A program made the translations under genes and the position numbers. Positions 45,370 to 54,247 of a stretch of DNA of 64,000 nucleotides are shown here, one piece after another. The notes below the pieces were generated by a model. It was not told where the DNA came from, did no database searches, and saw only the letters and a program-made list of their open reading frames with translations. Source of the stretch: Oscillospiraceae bacterium. Lineage in GTDB: Bacteria; Bacillota; Clostridia; Oscillospirales; Acutalibacteraceae. The DNA lies in NCBI GenBank assembly GCA_031268095.1, contig JAIRXU010000017.1:186001-250000 (forward strand), in the 5' to 3' direction. Position 1 is the first letter of the stretch. The number at the start of each line of letters is the position of its first letter.

Positions 45370-45678
45370 ATGGGCGAAAAAATGCAAAAACGGATTGCCG
45401 ACGCCAAAGCCGGGAGAAAAGAGCCGGAAATCAAAGGGCAAGCCGTTGACGATATTATGCGTTTTGCCGACGACACCCGGCACATGATTATTTTTGACGT
45501 GCTGGATCACGCTTGCCCCGTTGGTGATAAAGGCGAACGGCTGCGGGTATTTCTCTCTGACGAGGGCTATACCGACACGCTTGCGTCACAGGGCAGAAGC
45601 GAAATGAAAATCCTGCGCCATGCGCGGGTAAAGGACGGCGCGTTGTCCTACGACACGCCGGGAAAGGCGTTTGAATAA
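45370..45678 (+). CDS. ICE conserved protein of unknown function
   Basis: 102-aa ORF directly after topB. Confidence 0.55.
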   Translation: MGEKMQKRIADAKAGRKEPEIKGQAVDDIMRFADDTRHMIIFDVLDHACPVGDKGERLRVFLSDEGYTDTLASQGRSEMKILRHARVKDGALSYDTPGKAFE

Positions 45679-45691
45679 GTAGTATTTGTTT

Positions 45692-45791
45692 CATAGCAAG
45701 CATAGGAAGTGAGTACCCACTTGCCATTAAAGCCCCATTTTCGCTCACGCGATTATGGGGCTTTGTGCTTGATGGGGAAACCCCATACCCC
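45692..45791 (+). repeat. oriT-like structured sequence, copy 1 (inverted relative to copy 2 at 55921-56001)
   Basis: CATAGCAAGCATAGGAAGTGaGTACcCACTT ... GTGCTTGATGGGGAAACCCCATACCCC shared with copy 2. Confidence 0.85.
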
Positions 45792-45813
45792 GACCGTGAA
45801 AGGAGTTGAATTT

Positions 45814-46641
45814 TTGAAAATTGCAAGAGTATTTCCCCGGCGAACAAAGGCTACGCCAGACGACAAATTAACCTTTACCGTTTTCCCGAAAAAGGCGGAC
45901 ATCCCGGAGGTGGACGAGGTACATATTTCCGTTGCCTTTACTTACGACCTGCCGAAATCGGAAGCGCAGGAAAAGGAATGGCGCAGGCTGGGCGTTCCTG
46001 TTCGTGTCGGCGGCCCCGCATTGGGACGGCCGGGCGGCGATTTTACCCCCGGCGTATATCTCAAAAAGGGATATGTCATAACCTCACGAGGCTGTAATAA
46101 TCATTGCTGGTTTTGCGGTGTTCCGAAACGTGAGGGCGGCTTGCGGGAGCTGCCTGTCACCGAGGGCTGGAACGTGGTGGACGACAACCTGTTAGGCTGT
46201 TCCGAACGCCATATCCGGGAGGTGTTCTCCATGCTGAAACGACAGCCCGAAAAGCCTGTTTTTACAGGCGGGCTGGAAGCAAAGCTACTACGCCCGTGGC
46301 ACGTCGATTTACTGCGGGAAACCAAAACCCAACGTATGTATTTCGCCTACGATACCCCCGACGACTACGAGCCGCTGGTGCAAGCCGGACGGCTGCTGCG
46401 TGAGGGCGGCGTTACTACGGAAAAATCGCACAACGCCGGATGTTATGTGCTGATCGGCTATCCCGGCGACACAATGGAAAAAGCGGAAACACGCCTGCGG
46501 CAAGCATGGGCGGCGGGATTCTTCCCTTACGCTATGCTTTACCGGGATAATTCCGGCGAAACAAATCATGAATGGCGGCAATTTCAACGGATGTGGGTAC
46601 GCCCTCAAATTGTCGCCTGCAAATTAAAGGAAAGGAACTGA
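45814..46641 (+). CDS. Radical SAM protein (phage/ICE type)
   Basis: SRGCNNHCWFCGVPKREGGLRELP; TTG start after AAAGGAG; DDNLLGCSERHIREVFSML. Confidence 0.8.
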   Translation: MKIARVFPRRTKATPDDKLTFTVFPKKADIPEVDEVHISVAFTYDLPKSEAQEKEWRRLGVPVRVGGPALGRPGGDFTPGVYLKKGYVITSRGCNNHCWFCGVPKREGGLRELPVTEGWNVVDDNLLGCSERHIREVFSMLKRQPEKPVFTGGLEAKLLRPWHVDLLRETKTQRMYFAYDTPDDYEPLVQAGRLLREGGVTTEKSHNAGCYVLIGYPGDTMEKAETRLRQAWAAGFFPYAMLYRDNSGETNHEWRQFQRMWVRPQIVACKLKERN

Positions 46642-46645
46642 TTTT

Positions 46646-47095
46646 TTGGCAGACGAAAAAACAAAAACCGCTGACGGTACGTTTGAATTTGGAGGCTATC
46701 ATTTTACACCGTACCGGCAGTTTGGAAACAGGGAAATCCAAAAACGGCTTGAAGGTGATTCCCGCCCGTGGAAAAACGACGCTGCCTATGCCATGAGGAA
46801 TATGTCGTCAAGCGATATAGGCATATCAAAATACAGCGGCAACAGCGGTTACAGCCACGAAAAATTTTACGCCGCGGCCGGCGGCAGTAACAGCGATATT
46901 TTCCGCTGTGCGGAAAACGGAAAGCTCTATGTCCCCGCTGAAAATGAATTGCTGCGTTATACAGAGCCGAAACAGAGAACGCAGAAGAAATCCGTTATAA
47001 ACGCACTTGATAACGCAAAAAAGGAAGTTGCGAAAGCGGCGGGTATAACGGCGGAAAAGAAGCCGCCGACCCGAAAGCAGACAGAGCTTGAATAA
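46646..47095 (+). CDS. ICE protein of unknown function
   Basis: 149-aa ORF between radical SAM and ArdC-like gene. Confidence 0.55.
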   Translation: MADEKTKTADGTFEFGGYHFTPYRQFGNREIQKRLEGDSRPWKNDAAYAMRNMSSSDIGISKYSGNSGYSHEKFYAAAGGSNSDIFRCAENGKLYVPAENELLRYTEPKQRTQKKSVINALDNAKKEVAKAAGITAEKKPPTRKQTELE

Positions 47096-47125
47096 TCAAA
47101 ATCACAATCAACAGAAAGGAACAAT

Positions 47126-50077
47126 TTGTTTATGGATGAACGACAACCCTTTGAACTGACGGGCGAAACGACCCCCGCCAAGCTCAAAGAAATAACCGAT
47201 AAACTGGAATCCGGCATATCGGAGCTTTTTGACAGCGAACGCTACGCGGAATATCTGCGTGTCATGTCAAAATTCCACGGGTACAGTTTCAGTAACGCCA
47301 TGCTTATATTCATGCAAAAGCCGGACGCTTCCCTGATCGCCGGTTTCAACAAGTGGAGGGATGATTTTAAGCGTTTCCCCCGAAAGGGCGAAAAAGGCAT
47401 TAAAATCTTTGCCCCCGCGCCGTACAAAACACAGCAAGAGGTACGGCGGCTTGACCCGGACGGCAACCCGGTTTTTGACGGCGACGGCAATCCCGTCACG
47501 GATATAAAGGAAGTCAAAGTACCCGCGTTTAAGGTTGTGTCCGTGTTTGACGTTTCTCAAACCTACGGCGAACCGATCCCCGATATTTCGGTTGACGAGC
47601 TGACCGGGAGCGTGGAACAGTACGGCAGCTTTTTCGCCGCGTTGAAACAGGCGTCCCCTGTGCCGACGGGCTTTGAAAAAATCAGCAGCGGCGCGCAGGG
47701 ATATTACAGCCATGCGAAAAAGCGTATTGCGTTGCAGGAGGGCATGAGCGAACTGCAAACGCTGAAAACATATATCCATGAAATCGCCCACGCAAAGCTG
47801 CACGACATTGACCTGAACGCACCCCGCAACGAACAGAACCGGGCGGACAAGCGCACACGGGAGGTACAGGCTGAAAGCGTTGCGTATACCGTTTGTCAGC
47901 ACTATGGGCTTGACACATCGGAATACTCTTTCGGGTATATCGCCGGATGGAGCGGCGGCAAAGAAATGAAGGAGCTTAAAGCCTCCCTTGAAACCATACG
48001 AAACGCAGCCGCCGGAATGATAACGGATATTGACAGGCATTTTGCGGAATGGCAGAAAAAGCTGACCGTGACGACAGGGCTTGACGGGCAGAAAATAATC
48101 AGGGAAAGCGACGGCTATTTGCGCTACGGTAACGGCGACCTTCAAAGCTATGTTCTGCCGGACGATACCGTGTTGGCGGACGGCCGGGAGCGCAGGGCGG
48201 CGGAGGTGTTCGGCGCGGATGACTTTTACAGATCAGAGGAACGGCCAGCACAACGGAATATTGACCCCGATTTAATGTCCGCACAGGCTATGCCGCCATT
48301 AAGGGAACAGTTAGCCCATGCCTACGCCGCCGATTATTACCGTTATATGACCGCCCGCAACGTGGCGCAGGGCTTACCCCCGTTCGGCTTGAACGAGCCG
48401 GACAACGTGATAGCCGACCTTACGGCGGACATTATGGACGGCGGCTTTGATGAACTGCGGAACACCCTGCGACATTCCATAGAAACCTATGGGGAGAGCT
48501 GGCTTGCGGACACGGACATAACGGTAACGGCTGCAATATTGCTTGACCGTTTGGAAATCCTTGCGGGCGCGGAGCAAGGCCGAACGCTGAACGACGCCAT
48601 GCGTGAATTGGAGCAGGAAGTAAAAGAAACCCTGCAATTTTTTATCGGTGAGGACATAAACAATCACGGTGAATTGCAGCCGCTCACGCTTGAAATGATA
48701 GCGAAACAGGGCTTTGTTTACAGGGACGGCGAACTGGAAATATCCCCCGAAGCGGACACCCCGGAACGGCTGGCGCAGGATTATCACGCTTTTATGGAAC
48801 GGATTGACTTTTTCGATTATAAAAGTTATTTGGGGATCAGCGGGGATGAACAGCCTTTGCAAAGCATTGCCCGATTCATAGAGAACGGCGGCGCGGATTT
48901 ATTGAGCCTTCATCATTCGCTGGACGACTTTATAAACGAATACACCGACGACCCCGACCTGAAGGAAGAAGTGTACGACGCCGAAAAGCTGTATGCCCGT
49001 TTTACCGCCTATGACGACCGCGAAAAATCCAAAGAAAACGAGCTGCTTAACGGCAAGGGCGACCGATACGGTATTTATCAACTTACGGACACGCGGAAAT
49101 ACGGCTTTATGCCGTTAGAAGCCGCGCTGCGTTCCGATATGCACCGCAATCATTACAGGCTGATGTACACCGCGCCCCTGCCGCCCGGTTCTACCCCGGA
49201 AAGGCTGTACGCCTTTCATAATATGGACAACCGCCCGGACGGGGATAAAATGCGGTCTATGTCTATGAGCGACGTGTTGGTAATGAAGCAGGGCAAAAAT
49301 ATTTCTACCCTGTACGCTGACACCTACGGTTTCCGGCCGATACAGGGCTTTTTGGAGCGTGACAGCTATATCCGGGCGGCGGAAATGTCCGCCGAGCAAA
49401 ATCTGAATATGATTGACGGCATACCCAACAACACCGCGCCTAACAAGGTAGAAATCCGCGCCGCCGTCGTCAGCAATTATACGGGTGTCGGTGACTGCGA
49501 AATGGACGCCTTTGTCGCCGCGGATGAAAAGGTGTATTTAGGCAAACGGGAAAACTATCATCACATTTCGCCTTTTGTTATGCCGTGGCACAAGCCGGAT
49601 CAGGAATACGGGGACACGCCGAGTTATTACGACAATTCGGATCATTCCCTTGTTTTCATCACCGGCAATCAGGATATTTACCCCTTCCTGTACGGCGAGG
49701 GCTGGCTGAAATTGCAAAAGGAAATGATGGCAGACGGATTTCACACGCCGGAAACCTACGGCGAATGGGCGGAGCTGAAAGCGGGCGTACTGGCGCAGTT
49801 TACCGAGGTTCGGGAAATCCTGTTTAACGGCGAACCGTTCAAAGCCCCCAACCGCGCCCCTTCAATGCAGGAAATCGAAGCGGATGTTGCGGCCGGGAAA
49901 GCGGTATCGCTTATGGACATTGTAAACGCGCAAAAAAACGAGCGCAAGGCAGACCCGCCCGGTAAAAAGCCGTCCATGCTGGGACAGCTTGAAAAGAACA
50001 AGGCGGCCGTGGCGCAGAACAAGGAAGCGGCGGCGGAGAAACCGCCCCGCAAGCCCGGCTTGGAGGTGGACGACTGA
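47126..50077 (+). CDS. LtrC/ArdC-like protein with HExxH-type metallopeptidase motif and YodL-like domain
   Basis: ArdC-like N-terminus (FSNAMLIFMQKPDASLIAGFNKWRDDFKRFPRKGEKGIKIFAPAPYK), YIHEIAHAKLHD, YodL-like YGIYQLTDTRKYGFMPLEAA...RLYAFHNMDNRPDG. Confidence 0.85.
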   Translation: MFMDERQPFELTGETTPAKLKEITDKLESGISELFDSERYAEYLRVMSKFHGYSFSNAMLIFMQKPDASLIAGFNKWRDDFKRFPRKGEKGIKIFAPAPYKTQQEVRRLDPDGNPVFDGDGNPVTDIKEVKVPAFKVVSVFDVSQTYGEPIPDISVDELTGSVEQYGSFFAALKQASPVPTGFEKISSGAQGYYSHAKKRIALQEGMSELQTLKTYIHEIAHAKLHDIDLNAPRNEQNRADKRTREVQAESVAYTVCQHYGLDTSEYSFGYIAGWSGGKEMKELKASLETIRNAAAGMITDIDRHFAEWQKKLTVTTGLDGQKIIRESDGYLRYGNGDLQSYVLPDDTVLADGRERRAAEVFGADDFYRSEERPAQRNIDPDLMSAQAMPPLREQLAHAYAADYYRYMTARNVAQGLPPFGLNEPDNVIADLTADIMDGGFDELRNTLRHSIETYGESWLADTDITVTAAILLDRLEILAGAEQGRTLNDAMRELEQEVKETLQFFIGEDINNHGELQPLTLEMIAKQGFVYRDGELEISPEADTPERLAQDYHAFMERIDFFDYKSYLGISGDEQPLQSIARFIENGGADLLSLHHSLDDFINEYTDDPDLKEEVYDAEKLYARFTAYDDREKSKENELLNGKGDRYGIYQLTDTRKYGFMPLEAALRSDMHRNHYRLMYTAPLPPGSTPERLYAFHNMDNRPDGDKMRSMSMSDVLVMKQGKNISTLYADTYGFRPIQGFLERDSYIRAAEMSAEQNLNMIDGIPNNTAPNKVEIRAAVVSNYTGVGDCEMDAFVAADEKVYLGKRENYHHISPFVMPWHKPDQEYGDTPSYYDNSDHSLVFITGNQDIYPFLYGEGWLKLQKEMMADGFHTPETYGEWAELKAGVLAQFTEVREILFNGEPFKAPNRAPSMQEIEADVAAGKAVSLMDIVNAQKNERKADPPGKKPSMLGQLEKNKAAVAQNKEAAAEKPPRKPGLEVDD

Positions 50078-50604
50078 TGGCGATTAAAAAAACGGTCTAC
50101 CCCCATTCCGCCGATACCGCCCGTGAGCGCGGCGAACTGGATAAATACCGTGAAAGCAATAAAATCAACTGCGCGTGTGCCGTCGCGATTGACAAGGCAA
50201 TCCATGACAGCAATTACGAGCCGTTTCATTATGACCTGAAAGCCGCGGTAGAGAAGGTGACGAAGGAATACGGCGAAAACCGTGTTGCGTGGGTAATGGC
50301 GGCAACGGTGCAGCTGCAACATTATGACGGCCGGTATTCTAACGCAAACAAGGGCTGGGCGTGTGGCTTCGATATTCCGTATGTACGGCAGTTTGGCGAC
50401 AAGCCGCGGATTCCTTACTACGGAACAAACGCCCACGCCGTCCTGATTGACGGCTTTATTACCCATCTGCGGGAGCAAATGGCGCAGAAAAAGGAACGCA
50501 AGCCGTCCGTCACCGGGCAGCTTAAAGAAGGAGCGGCGAAACTGGCCGCCGCAAAAACGGAGAAAGAGCCGATAAAGAAAAAATCAGAACAGGAGATAGA
50601 ATAA
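50077..50604 (+). CDS. DUF3849 family protein
   Basis: VYPHSADTARERGELDKYRESNKINCACAVAIDKAI... Confidence 0.75.
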   Translation: MAIKKTVYPHSADTARERGELDKYRESNKINCACAVAIDKAIHDSNYEPFHYDLKAAVEKVTKEYGENRVAWVMAATVQLQHYDGRYSNANKGWACGFDIPYVRQFGDKPRIPYYGTNAHAVLIDGFITHLREQMAQKKERKPSVTGQLKEGAAKLAAAKTEKEPIKKKSEQEIE

Positions 50605-50843
50605 TGAACGCTATACAAATATTTTCCGCCGAGGAAATCAATCTGCTGTGCATTTACAGCACCGAAACGCGGGCGGAGCTGCTGGACGATCTGCGTCAAG
50701 CCCTGTCAACGGTTTTCGACCCGGAGCTGCGCGCTATCATAAAAACCGCCGCCGCCAAAATAGAGGGCATGACCGACGCCGAATACACAGAGATAATGCC
50801 CGGTCTGATCCCTGCTGACGAATACGACGGGGAGGATAAATGA
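50604..50843 (+). CDS. Transposon-transfer assisting protein (TTRAP)-like
   Basis: FSAEEINLLCIYSTETRAELLDDLRQAL. Confidence 0.75.
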   Translation: MNAIQIFSAEEINLLCIYSTETRAELLDDLRQALSTVFDPELRAIIKTAAAKIEGMTDAEYTEIMPGLIPADEYDGEDK

Positions 50844-50844
50844 C

Positions 50845-51669
50845 ATGGCGAGGAATTACGGATTTTATGAGGCGTATTTAAGCGACCGCCTCACGCCGGG
50901 AAAGGAATTGCATTTGACCGACACCGTGTATTTTACCCGCGAAAAAGCGGATATTTCAAAATACACATCCATTCCGAAAAATCAGTTGGAAGCAATGATA
51001 GGCGACGCCGAATTTGCCGAGCAAAAAATCTTTGAACGGGCAAAGGACGTTGTTCGGGAATGGGAAGCGGCGGCGGGACAAACCCTGCTGATGACCCACG
51101 CGCTGGAATATCTGAAAACCCCCGCCGTGGCGCACAGCGGCAACGAGTGGCAGAAAGGCGATTACGATTATATGGGTGTTAGCAACGCCGTGTACAAAAT
51201 GTCTTACCATGTTTACGAGAACACGCGGTACGACCGCGCCCTGCAAAAAACCGTCCCCGTATCGTGGCATTTGACATGGAGCGTACATACCCAAAACCCC
51301 GGCAGCAGAGGGTACAGCGGCGCGAAAATTGCGGGGCAGGACAAAAAGCTGTTCACCGACAAGGCGGCAATGGAAAAGTATATGCAGGGCAGAATTTCCG
51401 CCTACGCCCACTTGTTCACCGAGGTTTCGCCGCCCGTTCCAAAAGAACACGCGCATTATTTCACCGTCAACGGAAAGCTGCTGCCCGGTTATACCGTTGA
51501 GGGCGAGGCACGGGAACAGCCCGCCGCCGTTGCGGAGGCCAAGCCCGAACCGCCGAAAGGAACAAGCAAGCCGTCTATGCTGGGGCAGCTTGAAAAGAAT
51601 AAGGCGGAAATAAAAGCGGCAACGCCTCCGGCAAAGGCACAAAAACTGGATAAACCCGACCTTTCATAA
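50845..51669 (+). CDS. ICE protein of unknown function with KPSMLGQLEKNKA C-terminal motif
   Basis: ORF in operon; tail motif shared with upstream genes. Confidence 0.6.
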   Translation: MARNYGFYEAYLSDRLTPGKELHLTDTVYFTREKADISKYTSIPKNQLEAMIGDAEFAEQKIFERAKDVVREWEAAAGQTLLMTHALEYLKTPAVAHSGNEWQKGDYDYMGVSNAVYKMSYHVYENTRYDRALQKTVPVSWHLTWSVHTQNPGSRGYSGAKIAGQDKKLFTDKAAMEKYMQGRISAYAHLFTEVSPPVPKEHAHYFTVNGKLLPGYTVEGEAREQPAAVAEAKPEPPKGTSKPSMLGQLEKNKAEIKAATPPAKAQKLDKPDLS

Positions 51670-51682
51670 CACACGAAAAGCG

Positions 51683-51722
51683 CGGCGACCGTTCATCATG
51701 GGCGGTTTGCCGCGTTTTTTTT
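51683..51722 (+). terminator. Rho-independent terminator of transfer operon
   Basis: CGCGGCGACCG...CGGTTTGCCGCG then TTTTTTTT. Confidence 0.7.
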
Positions 51723-51888
51723 ATGCGATAAATTCGGAATTAAAACCCTGCCAAAGTCGGAAACGCAGATAAAATGCAAAAAACGAGAAAATAGTGGTGT
51801 TATTATTTGCGAATAAATCTTAAAAACACACTTGATTTTTACATGAGTTTGTGGTATACTATATTTATACCGAACAGGAGGTGCTTTT

Positions 51889-53184
51889 ATGATCCGCAAA
51901 ATCAACCAATATCTGATTAACTGGAAGAACAGCCCCTACCGCAAGCCCCTAATCGTACAGGGGGCGCGGCAGGTGGGGAAAACCTACTCTATCCTTGCCT
52001 TTGGGCGGGAGCAGTACGAGAACGTGGCGTATTTCAATTTTGAAACCACCCCGACCCTTGCCAAGACTTTTGCCGAAAGCATTGACCCCGCTTACCTTAT
52101 TCCCATTCTGTCCCGCATTTCCGGGCAGACCATCATCCGCGAAAAGACATTGATTGTCTTTGACGAGGTGCAAAAGTGCGAACAGGCGTTGACTTCCCTC
52201 AAATACTTCTGTGAATCCGCGCCGGAGTATCATATTGTCGTGGCGGGGAGCTTGCTGGGCGTTGCCGTCAACCGGGAGGAATTTTCCTTTCCTGTCGGCA
52301 AGGTGGATATGGTAACGCTGCACCCAATGGATATGGAGGAATTTCTGCTTGCGGCGGGCGAGGAGGATTTAGTGGCGCAAATCCGGCATTGCTTTGAAAC
52401 CGACACCCCCATGCCTTCCGCGCTGCACGACGCCGCACTTGCCTACTACCGCCAATATCTTATTGTGGGCGGTATGCCGGAGTGTGTGGAAAAGTATCTT
52501 GCCACAAAGGATTTTATTCTGCTGCGCCACACCCAAGCCCTCATACTGGAAAGCTATCTGAACGACATGAGTAAATATAACAAGGAAAATGAAATCAAGA
52601 AAACCCGGCTTTGCTATAACAATGTCACCGTCCAGCTCTCCAAGAAAAACACGCGCTTTCAATACAAGCTGATTAAAAAGGGCGCAAGGGCGGCGGAGTT
52701 TGAAAACGCCATTGAATGGCTGGCGTTGTCGGGCATTGTCACCCGCATTTACCGCGTGGAACACCCCCAAAAGCCGCTGGATGATTACCGGGACATTGAC
52801 GCTTTCAAAATCTACATTTCGGATGTCGGGCTGCTGTGCGCCAAGAAAGAGATTATTGCGGAGGATGTGCTGTATCAATCTCCCGATCTTGACGGGTTCA
52901 AGGGCGGAATGGTGGAAAACTACGTTTGCTCCCAGCTTGCCGTGAGCGGCTACACCTGTTATTACTGGATGAGCGACCGCGGCGCGGAGGTGGATTTTAT
53001 CATTCAGCGCGAGGGAAAAATCATCCCCATAGAGGTGAAGTCAGCGGACAACACACAGGCGAAAAGTCTTGCCGTGTATATCGGGGCGTACAAACCGCCC
53101 TACGCCATCAAGCTGTCCACAAAAAATTTCGGCTTTACGGACGGCAAAAAGATTGTTCCGCTGTACGCGGCGTTCTGTATATAA
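51889..53184 (+). CDS. AAA_14/DUF4143 ATPase
   Basis: PLIVQGARQVGKTYSILAFG; LIVFDEVQKCEQALTSLKYFCE; C-terminal nuclease-like GAEVDFIIQREGKIIPIEVKS. Confidence 0.85.
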   Translation: MIRKINQYLINWKNSPYRKPLIVQGARQVGKTYSILAFGREQYENVAYFNFETTPTLAKTFAESIDPAYLIPILSRISGQTIIREKTLIVFDEVQKCEQALTSLKYFCESAPEYHIVVAGSLLGVAVNREEFSFPVGKVDMVTLHPMDMEEFLLAAGEEDLVAQIRHCFETDTPMPSALHDAALAYYRQYLIVGGMPECVEKYLATKDFILLRHTQALILESYLNDMSKYNKENEIKKTRLCYNNVTVQLSKKNTRFQYKLIKKGARAAEFENAIEWLALSGIVTRIYRVEHPQKPLDDYRDIDAFKIYISDVGLLCAKKEIIAEDVLYQSPDLDGFKGGMVENYVCSQLAVSGYTCYYWMSDRGAEVDFIIQREGKIIPIEVKSADNTQAKSLAVYIGAYKPPYAIKLSTKNFGFTDGKKIVPLYAAFCI

Positions 53185-53205
53185 CCCACAATAAGAAAAC
53201 GCGGC

Positions 53206-53248
53206 GGCTGCCCTGCACATGGGGCGGCCGCCGCGCTCTTTTTTTATG
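53206..53248. terminator. Bidirectional terminator
   Basis: CGCGGCGGCTGCCC...GGGGCGGCCGCCGCG then T-run. Confidence 0.6.
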
Positions 53249-53249
53249 C

Positions 53250-53573
53250 TTACTTTCTGCCCTTCATCTTCTTTGCCGTTCCGATCAGCAAGTCTAACGA
53301 ATCAGCGTCCAGCCCTTTGATTTCTTCCAATAATTCCTTTACCTTCAACGGCTGCTGCGTTCCCTCGTCGAAAAATTCCGCAAGCGTGATCCTGAAATAT
53401 TCGCATACGAAAACCAAGCCGTCCAGCGACGGCTTCCCCTGCTTCGTTTCTATCTTATTGATATATCCCTCGTTCTGCCCGATTGACAGGCTCAAATCGC
53501 GGGCGGAAATGCCTTTTGAATCGCGCATTTTTTGTATGCGCCGTATAATAAACTCTATCACTTCGTCAAGCAT
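53250..53573 (-). CDS. XRE family transcriptional regulator
   Basis: MRDSKGISARDLSLSIGQNEGYINKIETKQGKPSLDGLVFVCEYF HTH. Confidence 0.8.
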   Translation of the reverse strand: MLDEVIEFIIRRIQKMRDSKGISARDLSLSIGQNEGYINKIETKQGKPSLDGLVFVCEYFRITLAEFFDEGTQQPLKVKELLEEIKGLDADSLDLLIGTAKKMKGRK

Positions 53574-53605
53574 ATTCGCTCTCCTTTCATCCCTATATAA
53601 CATTG

Positions 53606-53681
53606 TATAGCGCACACCCCTCCAAACCACGCTATGACATGGACGGAATACCTTGACACACGCTATGCCATAGCGTATAAT
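53606..53681 (+). promoter_or_regulatory. Promoter TTGACA-N17-TATAAT with palindromic operator CGCTATG-C-CATAGCG in the spacer, plus two upstream half-sites
   Basis: -35 53653-53658, operator 53661-53675, -10 53676-53681; half-sites TATAGCG 53606-53612 and CGCTATG 53630-53636. Confidence 0.8.
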
Positions 53682-53744
53682 TAGAATGGACAGAGCATTA
53701 AATAGCTTGCACGAGGGCAATACTAAAATCGGAGTGATTTATAT

Positions 53745-54206
53745 ATGGACTACAACATGGTTTCCTGCGGTGTCGCCGGACAGACAGGGACGGTTTCGGC
53801 GGGCGCACAAGATAAAATCCACGCGGCAATCGCGGAGCTTTTCAAAGCCGGGTATCGGCGTTTTTTAGTCGCCCTCACCGGGGAAGCGGCGTTGCTGTTT
53901 GCCGAGGCGGTATTGCCCTTTCGGGAGCAATACCCGGACGCTGGGATCGACCTTCTGATCCCCTTTAACGAATGGGCGGACGACCAGCCGGACAGCTCAC
54001 GGTTCAAGCGGATAACCGGGCAAGCCGAGAGCGTGAACTATTCCTGTGAGGAAGAATACGAGGACAGCATAGAGATATGTAACCGTCAGCTTGTCGGCTT
54101 TGGACGGTGTTTGGTTGCGGTACACGATGGCAAGGATAAAGAAATGGCGGAGCTGATCGGGGAAGCCCGCGCCGCCGAGCAAAACGTAAAAGAAGTGTTG
54201 ATATAA
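53745..54206 (+). CDS. SLOG-superfamily (DUF1273/YpsA-like) protein
   Basis: LFKAGYRRFLVALTGEAALLFAEAVLPFREQYPDAGIDLLIPFNEWAD. Confidence 0.65.
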   Translation: MDYNMVSCGVAGQTGTVSAGAQDKIHAAIAELFKAGYRRFLVALTGEAALLFAEAVLPFREQYPDAGIDLLIPFNEWADDQPDSSRFKRITGQAESVNYSCEEEYEDSIEICNRQLVGFGRCLVAVHDGKDKEMAELIGEARAAEQNVKEVLI

Positions 54207-54211
54207 CGGAA

Positions 54212-54247
54212 AAGAGGTATCGCCTATAAATGTAAGCGACACCTCTT
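54212..54247. terminator. Terminator between convergent SLOG and relaxase genes
   Basis: AAAGAGGTaTCGC...GCGAcACCTCTTT hairpin. Confidence 0.55.
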
